Shown in pieces: positions 24,986 through 34,337 of a DNA stretch of 45,330 bases (its first letter is position 1; each line of letters begins with the position of its first letter). Below the pieces are notes generated by a model. The model saw only the letters and a program-made list of their open reading frames with translations. It made no database searches and was not told the origin of the DNA. The position numbers and the translations under genes were made by a program. The DNA comes from SG8-41 sp036397875 (lineage in GTDB: Bacteria; Pseudomonadota; Gammaproteobacteria; Burkholderiales; SG8-41): contig DASWIC010000138.1 of NCBI GenBank assembly GCA_036397875.1, forward strand, positions 1 through 45,330. The letters are read 5' to 3'.

Positions 24986-25900
24986 TTGAAGCTCGTCTTC
25001 GCGGGAACGCCGGCGTTCGCTGCGATATCGCTCGAGGCCCTGCTGCGGGCCGGCCACGATGTTACCCTGGTATTGACGCGGCCCGACCAGCCGGCTGGCC
25101 GGGGCCTCAGGCCTCAGCGTTCGGCCGTGAAGCAACTGGCGCTCGAACGTGGACTCAGGGTCCTGCAACCGGCGACACTGGATGATCCGGGGACGGTCGC
25201 CGTCGTTGCTGCCGCACAACCTTCGGCTCTGGTGGTCGCAGCGTATGGATTGATCCTGCCGTCGGCGCTGCTCTCGCTGCCCCCGCACGGCTGTCTCAAC
25301 GTGCATGCCTCGCTGCTTCCGCGCTGGCGTGGCGCGGCGCCGATTCAGCGTGCGCTGCTCGCCGGTGACCGCACCACCGGCATCACCATCATGCAAATGG
25401 ACGAGGGCCTCGATACCGGGCCGATCTTGCTGCGGGAGGTGGTCAGCATCGCGCCCGACGACACCGGGGGCAGCCTGCATGACACGCTTGCCGCGCTGGG
25501 GGCTCGCCTGCTCGTGCGCGCGCTCGAGACGCATCCCACCCCGGTCGCGCAGGGCGCAACCGGGGTGACTTATGCCGCGCGCATCACCCGGGCCGAAGCG
25601 GAGATCGACTGGCGGGGCGCGGCGGCGGAGATTGAACGCCGGATACGGGCGTTCGATCCCGTTCCGGGCGCGCAGACCCGGCATGAGGGCGCGGTGCTCA
25701 AGATCTGGCGGGCCGCGATCGATCGCGGGGCCCACGCCGCGCCGGGCACCGTATGCTCGGTGCAGCCCAGCGGCATCGTAGTGGCGTGCGGAGCCGAGGC
25801 GCTGCGTATCACCGAACTGCAGCGCGCCGGCGGGAAACGGCTAGCGGCGGGCGCGTTTCTTGCCGGTTCCAGGCTGGCGAGCGGCGCGCGATTCGGATAG
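24986..25900 (+). CDS. fmt: Methionyl-tRNA formyltransferase
   Basis: Transfers a formyl group from 10-formyl-THF to Met-tRNAfMet. The start is taken as TTG 24986, four bases after the def stop, because the protein then begins MKLVFAGTPAFAAISLEALL, the exact family start. This gives 304 residues. An earlier TTG at 24917 would overlap def and add an unrelated tail. The catalytic block NVHASLLPRWRGAAPI lies at about 105-120 and Asp143 in MDEGLDTGPIL. The C-terminal OB-fold domain covers about 205-300. Confidence 0.97.
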   Translation: MKLVFAGTPAFAAISLEALLRAGHDVTLVLTRPDQPAGRGLRPQRSAVKQLALERGLRVLQPATLDDPGTVAVVAAAQPSALVVAAYGLILPSALLSLPPHGCLNVHASLLPRWRGAAPIQRALLAGDRTTGITIMQMDEGLDTGPILLREVVSIAPDDTGGSLHDTLAALGARLLVRALETHPTPVAQGATGVTYAARITRAEAEIDWRGAAAEIERRIRAFDPVPGAQTRHEGAVLKIWRAAIDRGAHAAPGTVCSVQPSGIVVACGAEALRITELQRAGGKRLAAGAFLAGSRLASGARFG

Positions 25901-25904
25901 CGCG

Positions 25905-27188
25905 ATGGTTGAGGTTCAGCGGCTGGCGGCCGCGGCGGTGAGGGGTGTCCTCGCAGGGCGCAGCCTGGATGCCGAGCTCGCGACGACGTGGCTGACACAC
26001 GCGCGGCTCGACGAGCGCAGCCGCGCCGCGGTGCAGGACCTGGCCTACGGCGTGCTGCGTTTTCTCGCGCGGCTCGAGGCCGTGCTCGACGCGCTGCTCG
26101 ATAAGCCGCTCAAGGACGCGCGGCTGCGCGCGCTGCTTTTGGTGGCGCTGCATCAGCTCGATCAATCCCGCGCCGCGCCGCACGCGGTCGTCGACAACGC
26201 GGTGAAAACCTGCCAGGCGCTGGGACTGAGCTCGGCGAAAGGACTGGCCAACGCGGTACTGCGCGGCTATCTGCGCAGGCGCGCGGCCCTGGGCGCCCGG
26301 GCGCAGCGCAGGGAGACCGCGCGTTATTGCCATCCCCAGTGGTGGATCGACAAGCTGCGCGTACAGTATCCGGACGAGTATGCGGGGATCCTGGACGCCG
26401 GAAATGCGCGCCCGCCGCTCGCGCTGCGCGTGAACCGTCGCCGCATGCGCGTCGCGGACTATCTGGAGATTCTGGAACAGCACGGCATCCATGCCGAGCC
26501 GTACGGCGCGGCGGCCGTGCTGCTGCCAAAGCCGCTTTCCGCCGCGCGCGTGCCGGGGCTGCATGACGGACTCGTTTCGGTGCAGGACGTTGCGGCGCAG
26601 CTCGCTGCGCCGCTGCTCGACCTCGCCGACGGCATGCGCGTGCTCGATGCCTGCGCGGCCCCCGGTGGCAAGTGCGGCCATGCGCTGGAACTCGCCGACG
26701 TGGATCTTACCGCGCTCGACAGCGACGCGGCGCGACTCGAGCGCGTGCGCGCCAATCTGGCCCGGCTGGGATTGACGGCGCGTGTCGTCTGCGGCGATGC
26801 GTGCGACCCGGCGCCCTGGTGGGACGGTATGCCATTCGACCGGATTCTGCTTGACGCGCCGTGCAGCGCCTCGGGCGTCGTGCGACGGCATCCGGACATC
26901 AAGTGGCTGCGGCGCGAATCGGACATCGCGCAGTATGCGCAACTGCAGGGTCGCATGCTCGATGCGCTGTGGCAGACGCTTGCCAGTGATGGTAAATTGC
27001 TGTACGCCACCTGTTCCGTGTTCCAGGAGGAGAATCGGGAGCCGGTTGCGCGGTTTCTGGAGCGCCATCGGGACGCGAGGCGCGTCGCCCTTCCTGCGGT
27101 CGACATCGAACTCCACGCACGAGCGGGCCAACTGCTTGCGGACGGACGGCATGACGGGTTCTTCTACGCGCTGCTGCAGAAGTGTTAG
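25905..27188 (+). CDS. rsmB: 16S rRNA (cytosine967-C5)-methyltransferase RsmB
   Basis: SAM-dependent m5C methyltransferase acting on C967 of 16S rRNA. It has 427 residues from the ATG at 25905, four bases after fmt. The N-terminal NusB-like RNA-binding domain occupies about residues 5-130. The SAM site VLDACAAPGGK (AAPGGK at 251-256) is intact, and the two catalytic cysteines are Cys320 in LLDAPCSASG and Cys370 in LYATCSVF. The last 38 bases overlap the start of the next gene. Confidence 0.97.
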   Translation: MVEVQRLAAAAVRGVLAGRSLDAELATTWLTHARLDERSRAAVQDLAYGVLRFLARLEAVLDALLDKPLKDARLRALLLVALHQLDQSRAAPHAVVDNAVKTCQALGLSSAKGLANAVLRGYLRRRAALGARAQRRETARYCHPQWWIDKLRVQYPDEYAGILDAGNARPPLALRVNRRRMRVADYLEILEQHGIHAEPYGAAAVLLPKPLSAARVPGLHDGLVSVQDVAAQLAAPLLDLADGMRVLDACAAPGGKCGHALELADVDLTALDSDAARLERVRANLARLGLTARVVCGDACDPAPWWDGMPFDRILLDAPCSASGVVRRHPDIKWLRRESDIAQYAQLQGRMLDALWQTLASDGKLLYATCSVFQEENREPVARFLERHRDARRVALPAVDIELHARAGQLLADGRHDGFFYALLQKC

Positions 27189-27732
27189 CTGCCTCGCGGC
27201 GCTGATCTTGCTGGTGCTGGGAGCCGTCTGGGTCGCTCCCGCGCGCGCCGATGGCATCGAGGTGAGAAAGGCGGCGCTGATCTTGGCGGAGAATGGCTAC
27301 GTCCTCGAAGCCGATTTCGAGGTCACGCTGACACACACCCTGGAAGAAGCCCTCAACAAGGGCGTGCCGCTGCATTTCATCCTCGAGTTCGAGCTGATCC
27401 GCCCGCGCTGGTACTGGTTCAACGTGAGACTCGCCAACGCCCGGCAGCAGTACCGGCTTTCGTATAACGCCCTGACGCGCCAGTATCGCGTCGGGCTCCG
27501 CACCCTCTACCAGAATTTCGCCTCGTTGTCCGAGGCGCTCGAATTCATGAGCCGGGTGCGCGTGCGCGACATCGCCGAAACCGGCGCGTTCAGCACGGGA
27601 AGCAGCTACCGCGCCGCCCTGCGGTTGCGGCTGGACGCCTCGCAGCTGCCGCGGGCGTTCCAGGTAAGCGCGGTGGGATCGCGCGAGTGGAGCATCTCCT
27701 CGGACTGGCATCGCTGGACGGTGTCGCCATGA
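27151..27732 (+). CDS. DUF4390 family exported protein
   Basis: Protein of 193 residues and unknown function. The likely start is ATG 27151, inside the end of rsmB in another frame and preceded by GGACGG. This yields a signal peptide of about 33 residues with the hydrophobic run CLAALILLVLGAVWVAPARA. The mature part is beta-rich (VRKAALILAENGYVLEADFE; LIRPRWYWFNVRLANARQQY) as in DUF4390. The stop overlaps the ntrY start by four bases (ATGA). This gene commonly sits between rsmB and ntrY in betaproteobacteria, which suggests a link to the NtrYX system, not proven. Confidence 0.88.
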   Translation: MTGSSTRCCRSVSCLAALILLVLGAVWVAPARADGIEVRKAALILAENGYVLEADFEVTLTHTLEEALNKGVPLHFILEFELIRPRWYWFNVRLANARQQYRLSYNALTRQYRVGLRTLYQNFASLSEALEFMSRVRVRDIAETGAFSTGSSYRAALRLRLDASQLPRAFQVSAVGSREWSISSDWHRWTVSP

Positions 27733-29930
27733 GCGCAACGCTTCCGCCCCCCAGGGCGGCGCTCTCGAGCGCCATCGTGCGCTATCTGCTGATCCTGTGC
27801 GTGGGGCTGGTGGCGGTCGCGCTGTTCCTGGTGGCGACCTCGAGCGCCAACCCGGCGTCATTTGCCGAGCGCTACCCGTTGCTGCTGGCGTTGAACGGCA
27901 CGGTCGCGCTCATGCTGACGGCGCTGGTCATCTTCCAGTTCGTCACGCTGAGGCGCAAGCTCAAGGCGGGCGTGTTCGGGTCGCGGTTGACGCTGCGCCT
28001 GGTGCTGCTCTTCGCGCTGATGGCGGTGCTACCGGGCGCGCTCATCTACGGCATGTCCGTGCAATTTCTCTCACGCTCGATCGATTCCTGGTTTGCCGTG
28101 CGGCTCGACAAGGCGCTCGACAGCGGCCTCAACCTCGGTCGCGGGATGCTCGACAGCGCTCTCCAGGAGCTCACCGGCAAGGCGGATGCCATGGCGCGCG
28201 CACTGTCGCAGCACCCGCCCGCGGAGCATGTCACCGCGTTGAGCGTCCTGCGCGAGCAGGCCGGCGCGCAGGAAGCGACGTTGTTCAGCGAGCGCGGCAG
28301 GGTAGTGGGGTACTCCGGTCCGGGCCGCAGGGGACTGATGCCGGAACTGCCGGGCGGCGCTGCGCGGAAGGAGATCCGCGCGGGGAACGCCTACGGCGCG
28401 GTCGAGGCGCTCCCCGACCGCGGACTGTATCTTCGCGCGCTGGCACCGGTGCGCGGTCCCGCCGACGAGCTGCACGTCTTGCAGTTGCTGCACCCGGTGC
28501 CCAAGCAGCTCGGCCAGGATGCAGAAGCGGTGCAATCGGGATACCGGGAATACCAGGAGCTGACCCTCTCGCGCAGAGGTCTCAAGCGCCTCTACGGGGT
28601 GACGCTCACGCTTACGCTGCTGCTCGCCCTTCTCTCCGCCGCCGCGCTCGCGTTCGTGCTTTCCGACCGGCTGTCTGCGCCCATCGGCGCGCTGGTCGAA
28701 GGCACCCGTGCGGTGGCAAGCGGTGATTTCAGCCAGCGCGCCGCGGTCGTCTCGCGCGACGAAATCGGCACGCTGACACAGTCATTCAACCGGATGACGC
28801 TGCAGCTTGCCGAAGCGCACGCCCAGGCCGAACGCCACCAGGCGGCGCTCACCCAGGCCAAGGCGTACCTCGAGAGCCTGCTCGCCAACCTGTCCGCCGG
28901 CGTGCTGGCGTTCGACGAGGAGCTGAATCTCCGCGCGTCCAATCGCAGCGCCGGGGCCCTGCTCGGAACCGACTTCGCGCCGCTTCTCGGCACCGCGCCG
29001 CGAACCTGGCCGGCGGCGGCGCCCGGCATCGGCGCGCTGGGCCGTGAGATCGTGGCCGCGTTCGAGCGCGCCGGCACCGCGGAATGGGAGCAGCAGATGG
29101 AGCGCTCCCTTCACAACCGTACCCAGCTGCTGCTGCTGCGCGGCACGCGCCTGCCGGCGGGCTCGGAAGGCGGCGGTGTGGTCGTGTTCGATGACATCAC
29201 GCATCTCGCCGAGGCGCAGCGCGCCGCGGCGTGGGCCGAGGTGGCGCGGCGCCTCGCGCACGAGATCCGCAATCCGCTGACGCCCATCCAGCTCTCCGCG
29301 GAGCGCCTCCAGTCGAAGCTCGAGGGCAAGCTCGCGCAGACCGATGCGGAGGTGCTGGTGCGCTCCACGCAGACGATTGTCAACCAGGTCGCGGCGCTCA
29401 AGAACATGGTGGACGCGTTCAGCCAGTACGCGCGCACGCCCGAGCCGTCGGTGCGCGAGCTCGATCTCAACGCGCTCACGCGCGAAGTGCTGACGCTCTA
29501 TGAATCCTCGCTCGGGCGCGCGGTGCGGCTCGAGCTCGCGGCGGGGCTGCCGCCGGTGATGGGGGACGCGGCGCAGTTGCGGCAGGTGATACACAACCTC
29601 CTGCAGAACTCGCAGGATGCGCTCGCCGACACCCCGGCGCCGCGCGTGACGGTGGCGAGCGCTCACGCGGACGGCAGGGTCCGGCTCACGGTCACCGACA
29701 ACGGCTGCGGCGTTCCCGAGCACGTGATGCGCCGCGCATTCGAGCCCTACGTGACGACCAAGCCCAAGGGCACGGGGCTGGGGCTGGCGATCGTCAAGAA
29801 GATCGTCGAAGAGCACGGCGGCACGGCTGCCATCGCCAACGTTGCGCCGCGCGGGGCGTGCGTCACCCTCGAGCTGCCGGCCGCGGCGCAGGACACGGTG
29901 CGCCGCGTTGCGGCGCGCGCGCGGGTGTAG
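27729..29930 (+). CDS. ntrY: Nitrogen-regulation-type sensor histidine kinase NtrY
   Basis: Membrane sensor kinase of the NtrYX two-component system, linked in other proteobacteria to nitrogen, redox or envelope signals. It has 733 residues. Membrane segments lie at about 14-37, 50-73 and 86-113, then a periplasmic region, and another at about 290-312 followed by HAMP (313-365). A PAS-like domain (about 380-490) precedes the HisKA box with His511 in RRLAHEIRNPLTPIQ. The ATPase has HNLLQNSQDAL, DNGCGV and GTGLGLAIVKKI. It starts at ATG 27729, coupled to the DUF4390 gene. All catalytic motifs are intact. Confidence 0.95.
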   Translation: MSATLPPPRAALSSAIVRYLLILCVGLVAVALFLVATSSANPASFAERYPLLLALNGTVALMLTALVIFQFVTLRRKLKAGVFGSRLTLRLVLLFALMAVLPGALIYGMSVQFLSRSIDSWFAVRLDKALDSGLNLGRGMLDSALQELTGKADAMARALSQHPPAEHVTALSVLREQAGAQEATLFSERGRVVGYSGPGRRGLMPELPGGAARKEIRAGNAYGAVEALPDRGLYLRALAPVRGPADELHVLQLLHPVPKQLGQDAEAVQSGYREYQELTLSRRGLKRLYGVTLTLTLLLALLSAAALAFVLSDRLSAPIGALVEGTRAVASGDFSQRAAVVSRDEIGTLTQSFNRMTLQLAEAHAQAERHQAALTQAKAYLESLLANLSAGVLAFDEELNLRASNRSAGALLGTDFAPLLGTAPRTWPAAAPGIGALGREIVAAFERAGTAEWEQQMERSLHNRTQLLLLRGTRLPAGSEGGGVVVFDDITHLAEAQRAAAWAEVARRLAHEIRNPLTPIQLSAERLQSKLEGKLAQTDAEVLVRSTQTIVNQVAALKNMVDAFSQYARTPEPSVRELDLNALTREVLTLYESSLGRAVRLELAAGLPPVMGDAAQLRQVIHNLLQNSQDALADTPAPRVTVASAHADGRVRLTVTDNGCGVPEHVMRRAFEPYVTTKPKGTGLGLAIVKKIVEEHGGTAAIANVAPRGACVTLELPAAAQDTVRRVAARARV

Positions 29931-29955
29931 AATCCATCGGGCGTTTCCTTCGCAT

Positions 29956-31218
29956 ATGCAACACATCCTGGTCGTAGACGACGAGATCGGCATCCGCGAG
30001 CTGCTGTCGGAGATCCTGAGCGACGAGGGCTATCAGGTGCGGCTGGCGCAGAACGCGGCCGACGCGCGCGCGTTCCGCAGCCAGGCGCGCCCCGACCTCG
30101 TGCTGCTCGACATCTGGATGCCGGACACTGACGGCATTACGCTGCTCAAGGAGTGGGCGGCCGCGGGCCTGCTCACCATGCCGGTGGTGATGATGTCCGG
30201 GCACGGCACGATCGACACGGCGGTCGAGGCGACCCGGATCGGCGCCTACGATTTTCTCGAGAAGCCGATCGCACTGCAGAAACTGCTCGCCACGGTGGGC
30301 CGCGCGCTGAAACACGGGGGCGAGCAGACACAGGCGGCGCTGTCGCTGGCGAGCTTCGGACGCGCGCCGCTCGTGGTCGAGCTGAAGCAGCGCCTGGAGC
30401 GGGTCATGAGCCTGCGCGCGCCGCTGCTGCTCACCGGCGAGCCGGGCTGCGGGCTCGAGCTCGCCGCGCGCTTCCTCCACCCGCGCAACGCGCCGTGGGT
30501 GGCGCCGGAGAACCACGCCGCGCTGGCCGAGGCGCCGCTCGAGCTTCTCAACCAGGCGCGCGAGGGAACGTTGTTTCTGCGCGAGGTCACGGACCTCTCG
30601 AGGGTCGAGCAGAAGGGATTGGTGCTCGCGATGTCCAAGCTCGAGCGCTACAACGTGCGCGTCATCAGCGGCGCATCCCGCGATGTTGCGGATCTCGTGG
30701 CGCATGGCGCCTTCGACAGCCGCCTCTACAGCCTGCTTGCGGCAACGACCATTCGCGTTCCGAGCCTGCGCGAGCACCGGGAGGACGTTCCCGACATCGC
30801 CAATCTGATGCTCTCGCGCCTGGTCGAGGCCCGGGAAGCGCCGCTGCGCCATTTCACGACGGGGGCGCTCAATGCGCTGCGCAATTACGACTGGCCCGGC
30901 AACCTCGCGCAGCTCGAGAGCACGGTACGCACGCTCGCGCTCACCTGCGCCGGGGACCAGATCCCGCTCGAGGATGTCAATCACGCCCTGCCCGCGCGGA
31001 ACGCCGTACCGCGGCCCGGCCACGACCTGCCGCTCGACCTGCCGTTGCGCGATGCCCGCGACGCCTTCGAACGCGCTTATTTCGAGTACCACATCGCGCG
31101 CGAGGGCGGCAACATCTCGCGCGTGGCGGATACCGTCGGGCTCGAGCGCACGCATCTCTATCGCAAGTTGAAGCAGCTCGGCATCCGGCTCGCCCGCAGA
31201 AACGGCAACGGCGAATAG
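29956..31218 (+). CDS. ntrX: NtrX-type response regulator with degenerate AAA+ domain
   Basis: Partner of NtrY; 420 residues from ATG 29956. The receiver domain is intact: Asp8, Asp9, phospho-acceptor Asp52 in LLDIWMPDTDG, Ser81 and Lys103. The C-terminal Fis-type helix-turn-helix (GGNISRVADTVGLERTHLYR, about 384-403) is also intact. The central sigma54-activation domain is not. Walker A reads GEPGCGLE (161-168) where GESGxGKE is expected, so the lysine is lost. Walker B reads GTLFLREV (204-211), with Arg in place of Asp. The stretch that should hold GAFTGA is shortened and absent. It is probably a regulator working without sigma54-type ATP hydrolysis. Confidence 0.93.
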   Translation: MQHILVVDDEIGIRELLSEILSDEGYQVRLAQNAADARAFRSQARPDLVLLDIWMPDTDGITLLKEWAAAGLLTMPVVMMSGHGTIDTAVEATRIGAYDFLEKPIALQKLLATVGRALKHGGEQTQAALSLASFGRAPLVVELKQRLERVMSLRAPLLLTGEPGCGLELAARFLHPRNAPWVAPENHAALAEAPLELLNQAREGTLFLREVTDLSRVEQKGLVLAMSKLERYNVRVISGASRDVADLVAHGAFDSRLYSLLAATTIRVPSLREHREDVPDIANLMLSRLVEAREAPLRHFTTGALNALRNYDWPGNLAQLESTVRTLALTCAGDQIPLEDVNHALPARNAVPRPGHDLPLDLPLRDARDAFERAYFEYHIAREGGNISRVADTVGLERTHLYRKLKQLGIRLARRNGNGE

Positions 31219-31236
31219 CTAGCCAGGAACCCCTGA

Positions 31237-33237
31237 ATGGATGCCCGTGTCGAGCTGGCCAACGCGATCCGCGCGCTGGCGATGGATGCTGTACAGCAGG
31301 CGAACTCCGGGCACCCGGGGATGCCGATGGGCATGGCGGAGATCGCGGAAGTGCTGTGGAACCGCCACCTGCGGCACAACCCGGCCAATCCCGCCTGGGT
31401 GAACCGCGACCGCTTCCTGCTTTCGAACGGCCATGGCTCGATGCTCCTCTACGCGCTGCTGCACTTGACCGGCTACGCGCTGCCGCTCGAGGAGCTGAAG
31501 CGCTTCCGGCAACTGCATTCGAAGACGCCTGGCCATCCCGAGTTCGGCTGTGCGCCCGGTGTCGAAACCACCACCGGACCGCTCGGGCAGGGCGTATCCA
31601 ATGCGGTGGGCATGGCGCTTGCCGAGAAGCTGCTCGCGGCCGAGTTTAACCGCCCCGGCCTCGACATCGTCGATCACCACACCTACGTCTTCCTCGGCGA
31701 CGGCTGCATGATGGAAGGCGTCTCGCACGAGGCCTGCGCGCTCGCCGGGACGCTCGGGCTGGGAAAGCTCATCGCGGTCTACGACGACAACGGCATCTCG
31801 ATCGATTCCGACAAGGGCTCGATCCGCCAGTGGTACACCGACGACGTGAAGCGCCGCTTCGAAGCGTATGGCTGGCAGGTGATCGGTCCCGTCGACGGCC
31901 ACGACGTGGTTCAGGTGGATCGCGCGCTGAAGAAGGCGAAGCGGGAAAAGCTCCGGCCGTCCCTGATTTGCGCGAAGACCGTGATCGCGAAGGGCGCTCC
32001 CACCAAGGCCAACACCGGCGCCGCGCACGGCGCCGCGCTCGGGGAGAAGGAGGTCGCGGCCACGCGCGAGGCGATCGGCTGGCGGTATCCCCCGTTCGAG
32101 ATACCGCAGGCGGTGTACGAGGGCTGGGACGCGAGAAAGCGCGGAGCGGCCGCCGAGCGCCGCTGGAAGAAGCTCCTTGCCGCCTATGAGAAGGAATATC
32201 CCTCCGAGGCCGCCGCGTTCAAGCGCCGCACGGCGGGCGAGCTGCCGCAGGATTTCCGCGCGCGGGTGGACGCACTGGTGAAGGAGACCGACGCCAGGGC
32301 GGAGACGGTGGCGACGCGCAAGGCTTCACAGAACGCGCTCGAAGCGCTCGCGCCGGCGCTTCCGGAACTCGTCGGAGGCTCGGCGGATCTCACCAATTCC
32401 AACCTCACGATGGTGAAGACCTCGAAAGCGATCGGGCCGCAGGACGGCGGCAACTATGTCTTCTACGGGGTGCGCGAGTTCGGCATGTGCGCGGTGATGA
32501 GCGGACTCGCGCTGCACGGGGGCTTCATCCCCTACGGTGGCACGTTCCTGGTTTTCTCGGACTACGCGCGCAACGCGCTGCGCCTGGCGGCGATGATGGG
32601 CGTGCGCACGATCTATGTGTTCACGCACGACTCGATCGGGCTCGGCGAGGACGGGCCGACCCACCAGCCGGTCGAGCACGCGGCGAGCCTGCGCCTGATT
32701 CCCAACATGCAGGTCTGGCGGCCGTGCGACACGGTGGAAACCGCGGTGGCGTGGGCTGCCGCGATCGAGCGCAAGGACGGCCCCACGAGCCTGCTGCTCA
32801 CGCGGCAGAACGTGCCGTTCGTCAAGCGCGAGCCGGCTCAGATCGAGTCGATATGGCGCGGCGGCTACGTCGTTTCCGAGGCGGCGGGCGCCGCCGCGCG
32901 CGCCATCGTGATCGCCACCGGCTCGGAGGTCGCGATCGCGCTGGCGGCGCAGCAGCTGCTCGCGCAGGAAGGCGCGCCGGTGCGTGTAGTGTCGATGCCC
33001 TCGACGACGATGTTCGACCGCCAGGACGCCGCCTACCGGGATTCGGTGTTGCCGCGCGGCTTGCCGCGGGCGGCGGTGGAGGCGGGCGTGACCGATTACT
33101 GGCGGAAGTACGTCGGGCTCGAGGGCGCGGTCATCGGGATCGACCGCTTTGGCGAATCGGCGCCGGGCGGCGAGCTGTTCAGGCATTTTGGTTTCACGCC
33201 GGAGCGCGTCGCCGCCGCGGTGAAGCAGGTGCTGTGA
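31237..33237 (+). CDS. tkt: Transketolase
   Basis: Thiamine-diphosphate enzyme that moves two-carbon units in the pentose phosphate pathway (and in the Calvin cycle where present). It has 666 residues. His26 in SGHPGMPMG and His66 in SNGHGS are active-site residues. The ThDP motif begins GDGCMMEGVSHEA at 154 and continues to Asn185 in YDDNGISID. The catalytic glutamate is Glu414 in YGVREFGM. It starts 18 bases after ntrX and precedes gap, pgk, pyk and fba, so it heads a central carbon block. I see no cbb genes in the window, so a Calvin-cycle role is not supported here. Confidence 0.98.
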   Translation: MDARVELANAIRALAMDAVQQANSGHPGMPMGMAEIAEVLWNRHLRHNPANPAWVNRDRFLLSNGHGSMLLYALLHLTGYALPLEELKRFRQLHSKTPGHPEFGCAPGVETTTGPLGQGVSNAVGMALAEKLLAAEFNRPGLDIVDHHTYVFLGDGCMMEGVSHEACALAGTLGLGKLIAVYDDNGISIDSDKGSIRQWYTDDVKRRFEAYGWQVIGPVDGHDVVQVDRALKKAKREKLRPSLICAKTVIAKGAPTKANTGAAHGAALGEKEVAATREAIGWRYPPFEIPQAVYEGWDARKRGAAAERRWKKLLAAYEKEYPSEAAAFKRRTAGELPQDFRARVDALVKETDARAETVATRKASQNALEALAPALPELVGGSADLTNSNLTMVKTSKAIGPQDGGNYVFYGVREFGMCAVMSGLALHGGFIPYGGTFLVFSDYARNALRLAAMMGVRTIYVFTHDSIGLGEDGPTHQPVEHAASLRLIPNMQVWRPCDTVETAVAWAAAIERKDGPTSLLLTRQNVPFVKREPAQIESIWRGGYVVSEAAGAAARAIVIATGSEVAIALAAQQLLAQEGAPVRVVSMPSTTMFDRQDAAYRDSVLPRGLPRAAVEAGVTDYWRKYVGLEGAVIGIDRFGESAPGGELFRHFGFTPERVAAAVKQVL

Positions 33238-33323
33238 CCCTGCGCCCCCGGTTGAGGTAGGTCAAGGTCTGCATCCGGCACCGCGTTAGAATAGCGGTTC
33301 GGTTTTGTTCCGGGAGCAGGTCC

Positions 33324-34337
33324 ATGAACATCAAGGTCGCAATCAACGGCTACGGCCGCATCGGCCGTAACATCCTGCGCGCCCATTACGAGGGGGGCAA
33401 GAAGCACCCCATCGAAATCGTGGCGTTGAATGACCTCGGCAGCGCCGAGACCAACGCGCATCTCACGCGCTACGACACGGCGCACGGCCGCTTTCCCGGA
33501 AGCGTCGACGTCGACGGCGAGTCGATGGTGGTGAACGGTGACCGCATCAAGGTGCTGGCGATGCGCAACCCCGCGGAGCTGCCGTGGGGGAAGCTGGGGG
33601 TCGACGTCGTGCTCGAGTGCACGGGGCTCTTCACCAGCAAGGAGAAAGCGGGCGCGCACCTGAAAGGCGGCGCGAAGAAAGTCATCATCTCGGCGCCCGG
33701 CGGCAAGGACGTGGACGCGACCGTCGTCTACGGCGTGAACCACCAGACGCTCAAGGGGAGCCACACGGTCATCTCGAACGCCTCCTGCACGACCAATTGC
33801 CTGGCGCCGCTGGTCAAGGCGTTGCACGACAAGATTGGCGTGGTCCAGGGACTGATGACGACCGTGCATGCCTACACCAACGACCAGGTGTTGACCGACG
33901 TCTATCACGAAGACCTGCGGCGGGCGCGCTCGGCGACCATGTCGATGATCCCGACCAAGACCGGCGCCGCCGCCGCGGTCGGCCTGGTGCTGCCGGAGCT
34001 GAACGGCAAGCTCGACGGCTTCGCGGTGCGGGTGCCGACGATCAACGTGTCGCTGGTGGACCTGACGTTCACCGCCGCGCGCGCGACCACCGTCGAAGAG
34101 GTGAACGCCGTGATGAAGGCCGCGGCCGGCGGCGAGCTGAAGGGAGTGCTCGAGTACTCCCAGGCGCCGCTGGTGTCGATCGACTTCAACCACAACCCCG
34201 CCTCCAGCATCTTCGACGCCACGCTCACCAAGGTCACCGGCGGCACGCTGGTAAAGGCGCTGGCCTGGTATGACAACGAATGGGGCTTCAGCAACCGTAT
34301 GCTGGATGCCACGGTTGCCTTGATGAACGCAAAATAG
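33324..34337 (+). CDS. gap: Glyceraldehyde-3-phosphate dehydrogenase, type I
   Basis: Oxidises glyceraldehyde 3-phosphate to 1,3-bisphosphoglycerate. It has 337 residues. The Rossmann start AINGYGRIGRNILRA is clear; Asp37 in VALNDLGS favours NAD. The catalytic cysteine is Cys155 in SNASCTTNCLAP, and the anion-site block is HAYTNDQVLTDVYHEDLRRA. The C-terminus has WYDNEWGFSNRM. The ribosome binding site GGGAGCAGG precedes the ATG. The upstream gap (33238-33323) has TAGAAT at 33287 but no matching -35. An inverted repeat begins at its stop codon. Confidence 0.99.
   Translation: MNIKVAINGYGRIGRNILRAHYEGGKKHPIEIVALNDLGSAETNAHLTRYDTAHGRFPGSVDVDGESMVVNGDRIKVLAMRNPAELPWGKLGVDVVLECTGLFTSKEKAGAHLKGGAKKVIISAPGGKDVDATVVYGVNHQTLKGSHTVISNASCTTNCLAPLVKALHDKIGVVQGLMTTVHAYTNDQVLTDVYHEDLRRARSATMSMIPTKTGAAAAVGLVLPELNGKLDGFAVRVPTINVSLVDLTFTAARATTVEEVNAVMKAAAGGELKGVLEYSQAPLVSIDFNHNPASSIFDATLTKVTGGTLVKALAWYDNEWGFSNRMLDATVALMNAK

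Noticed and set aside
29927..29936. TAGAAT before ntrX as a -10 element
   Set aside because: No -35 at usable distance; the nearest TTGCGG is only 12 bases away. ntrX is probably co-transcribed with ntrY.
33252..33292. Possible gap promoter (TTGAGG ... TAGAAT)
   Set aside because: The hexamers are 29 bases apart, too far for sigma70; no better -35 was found.
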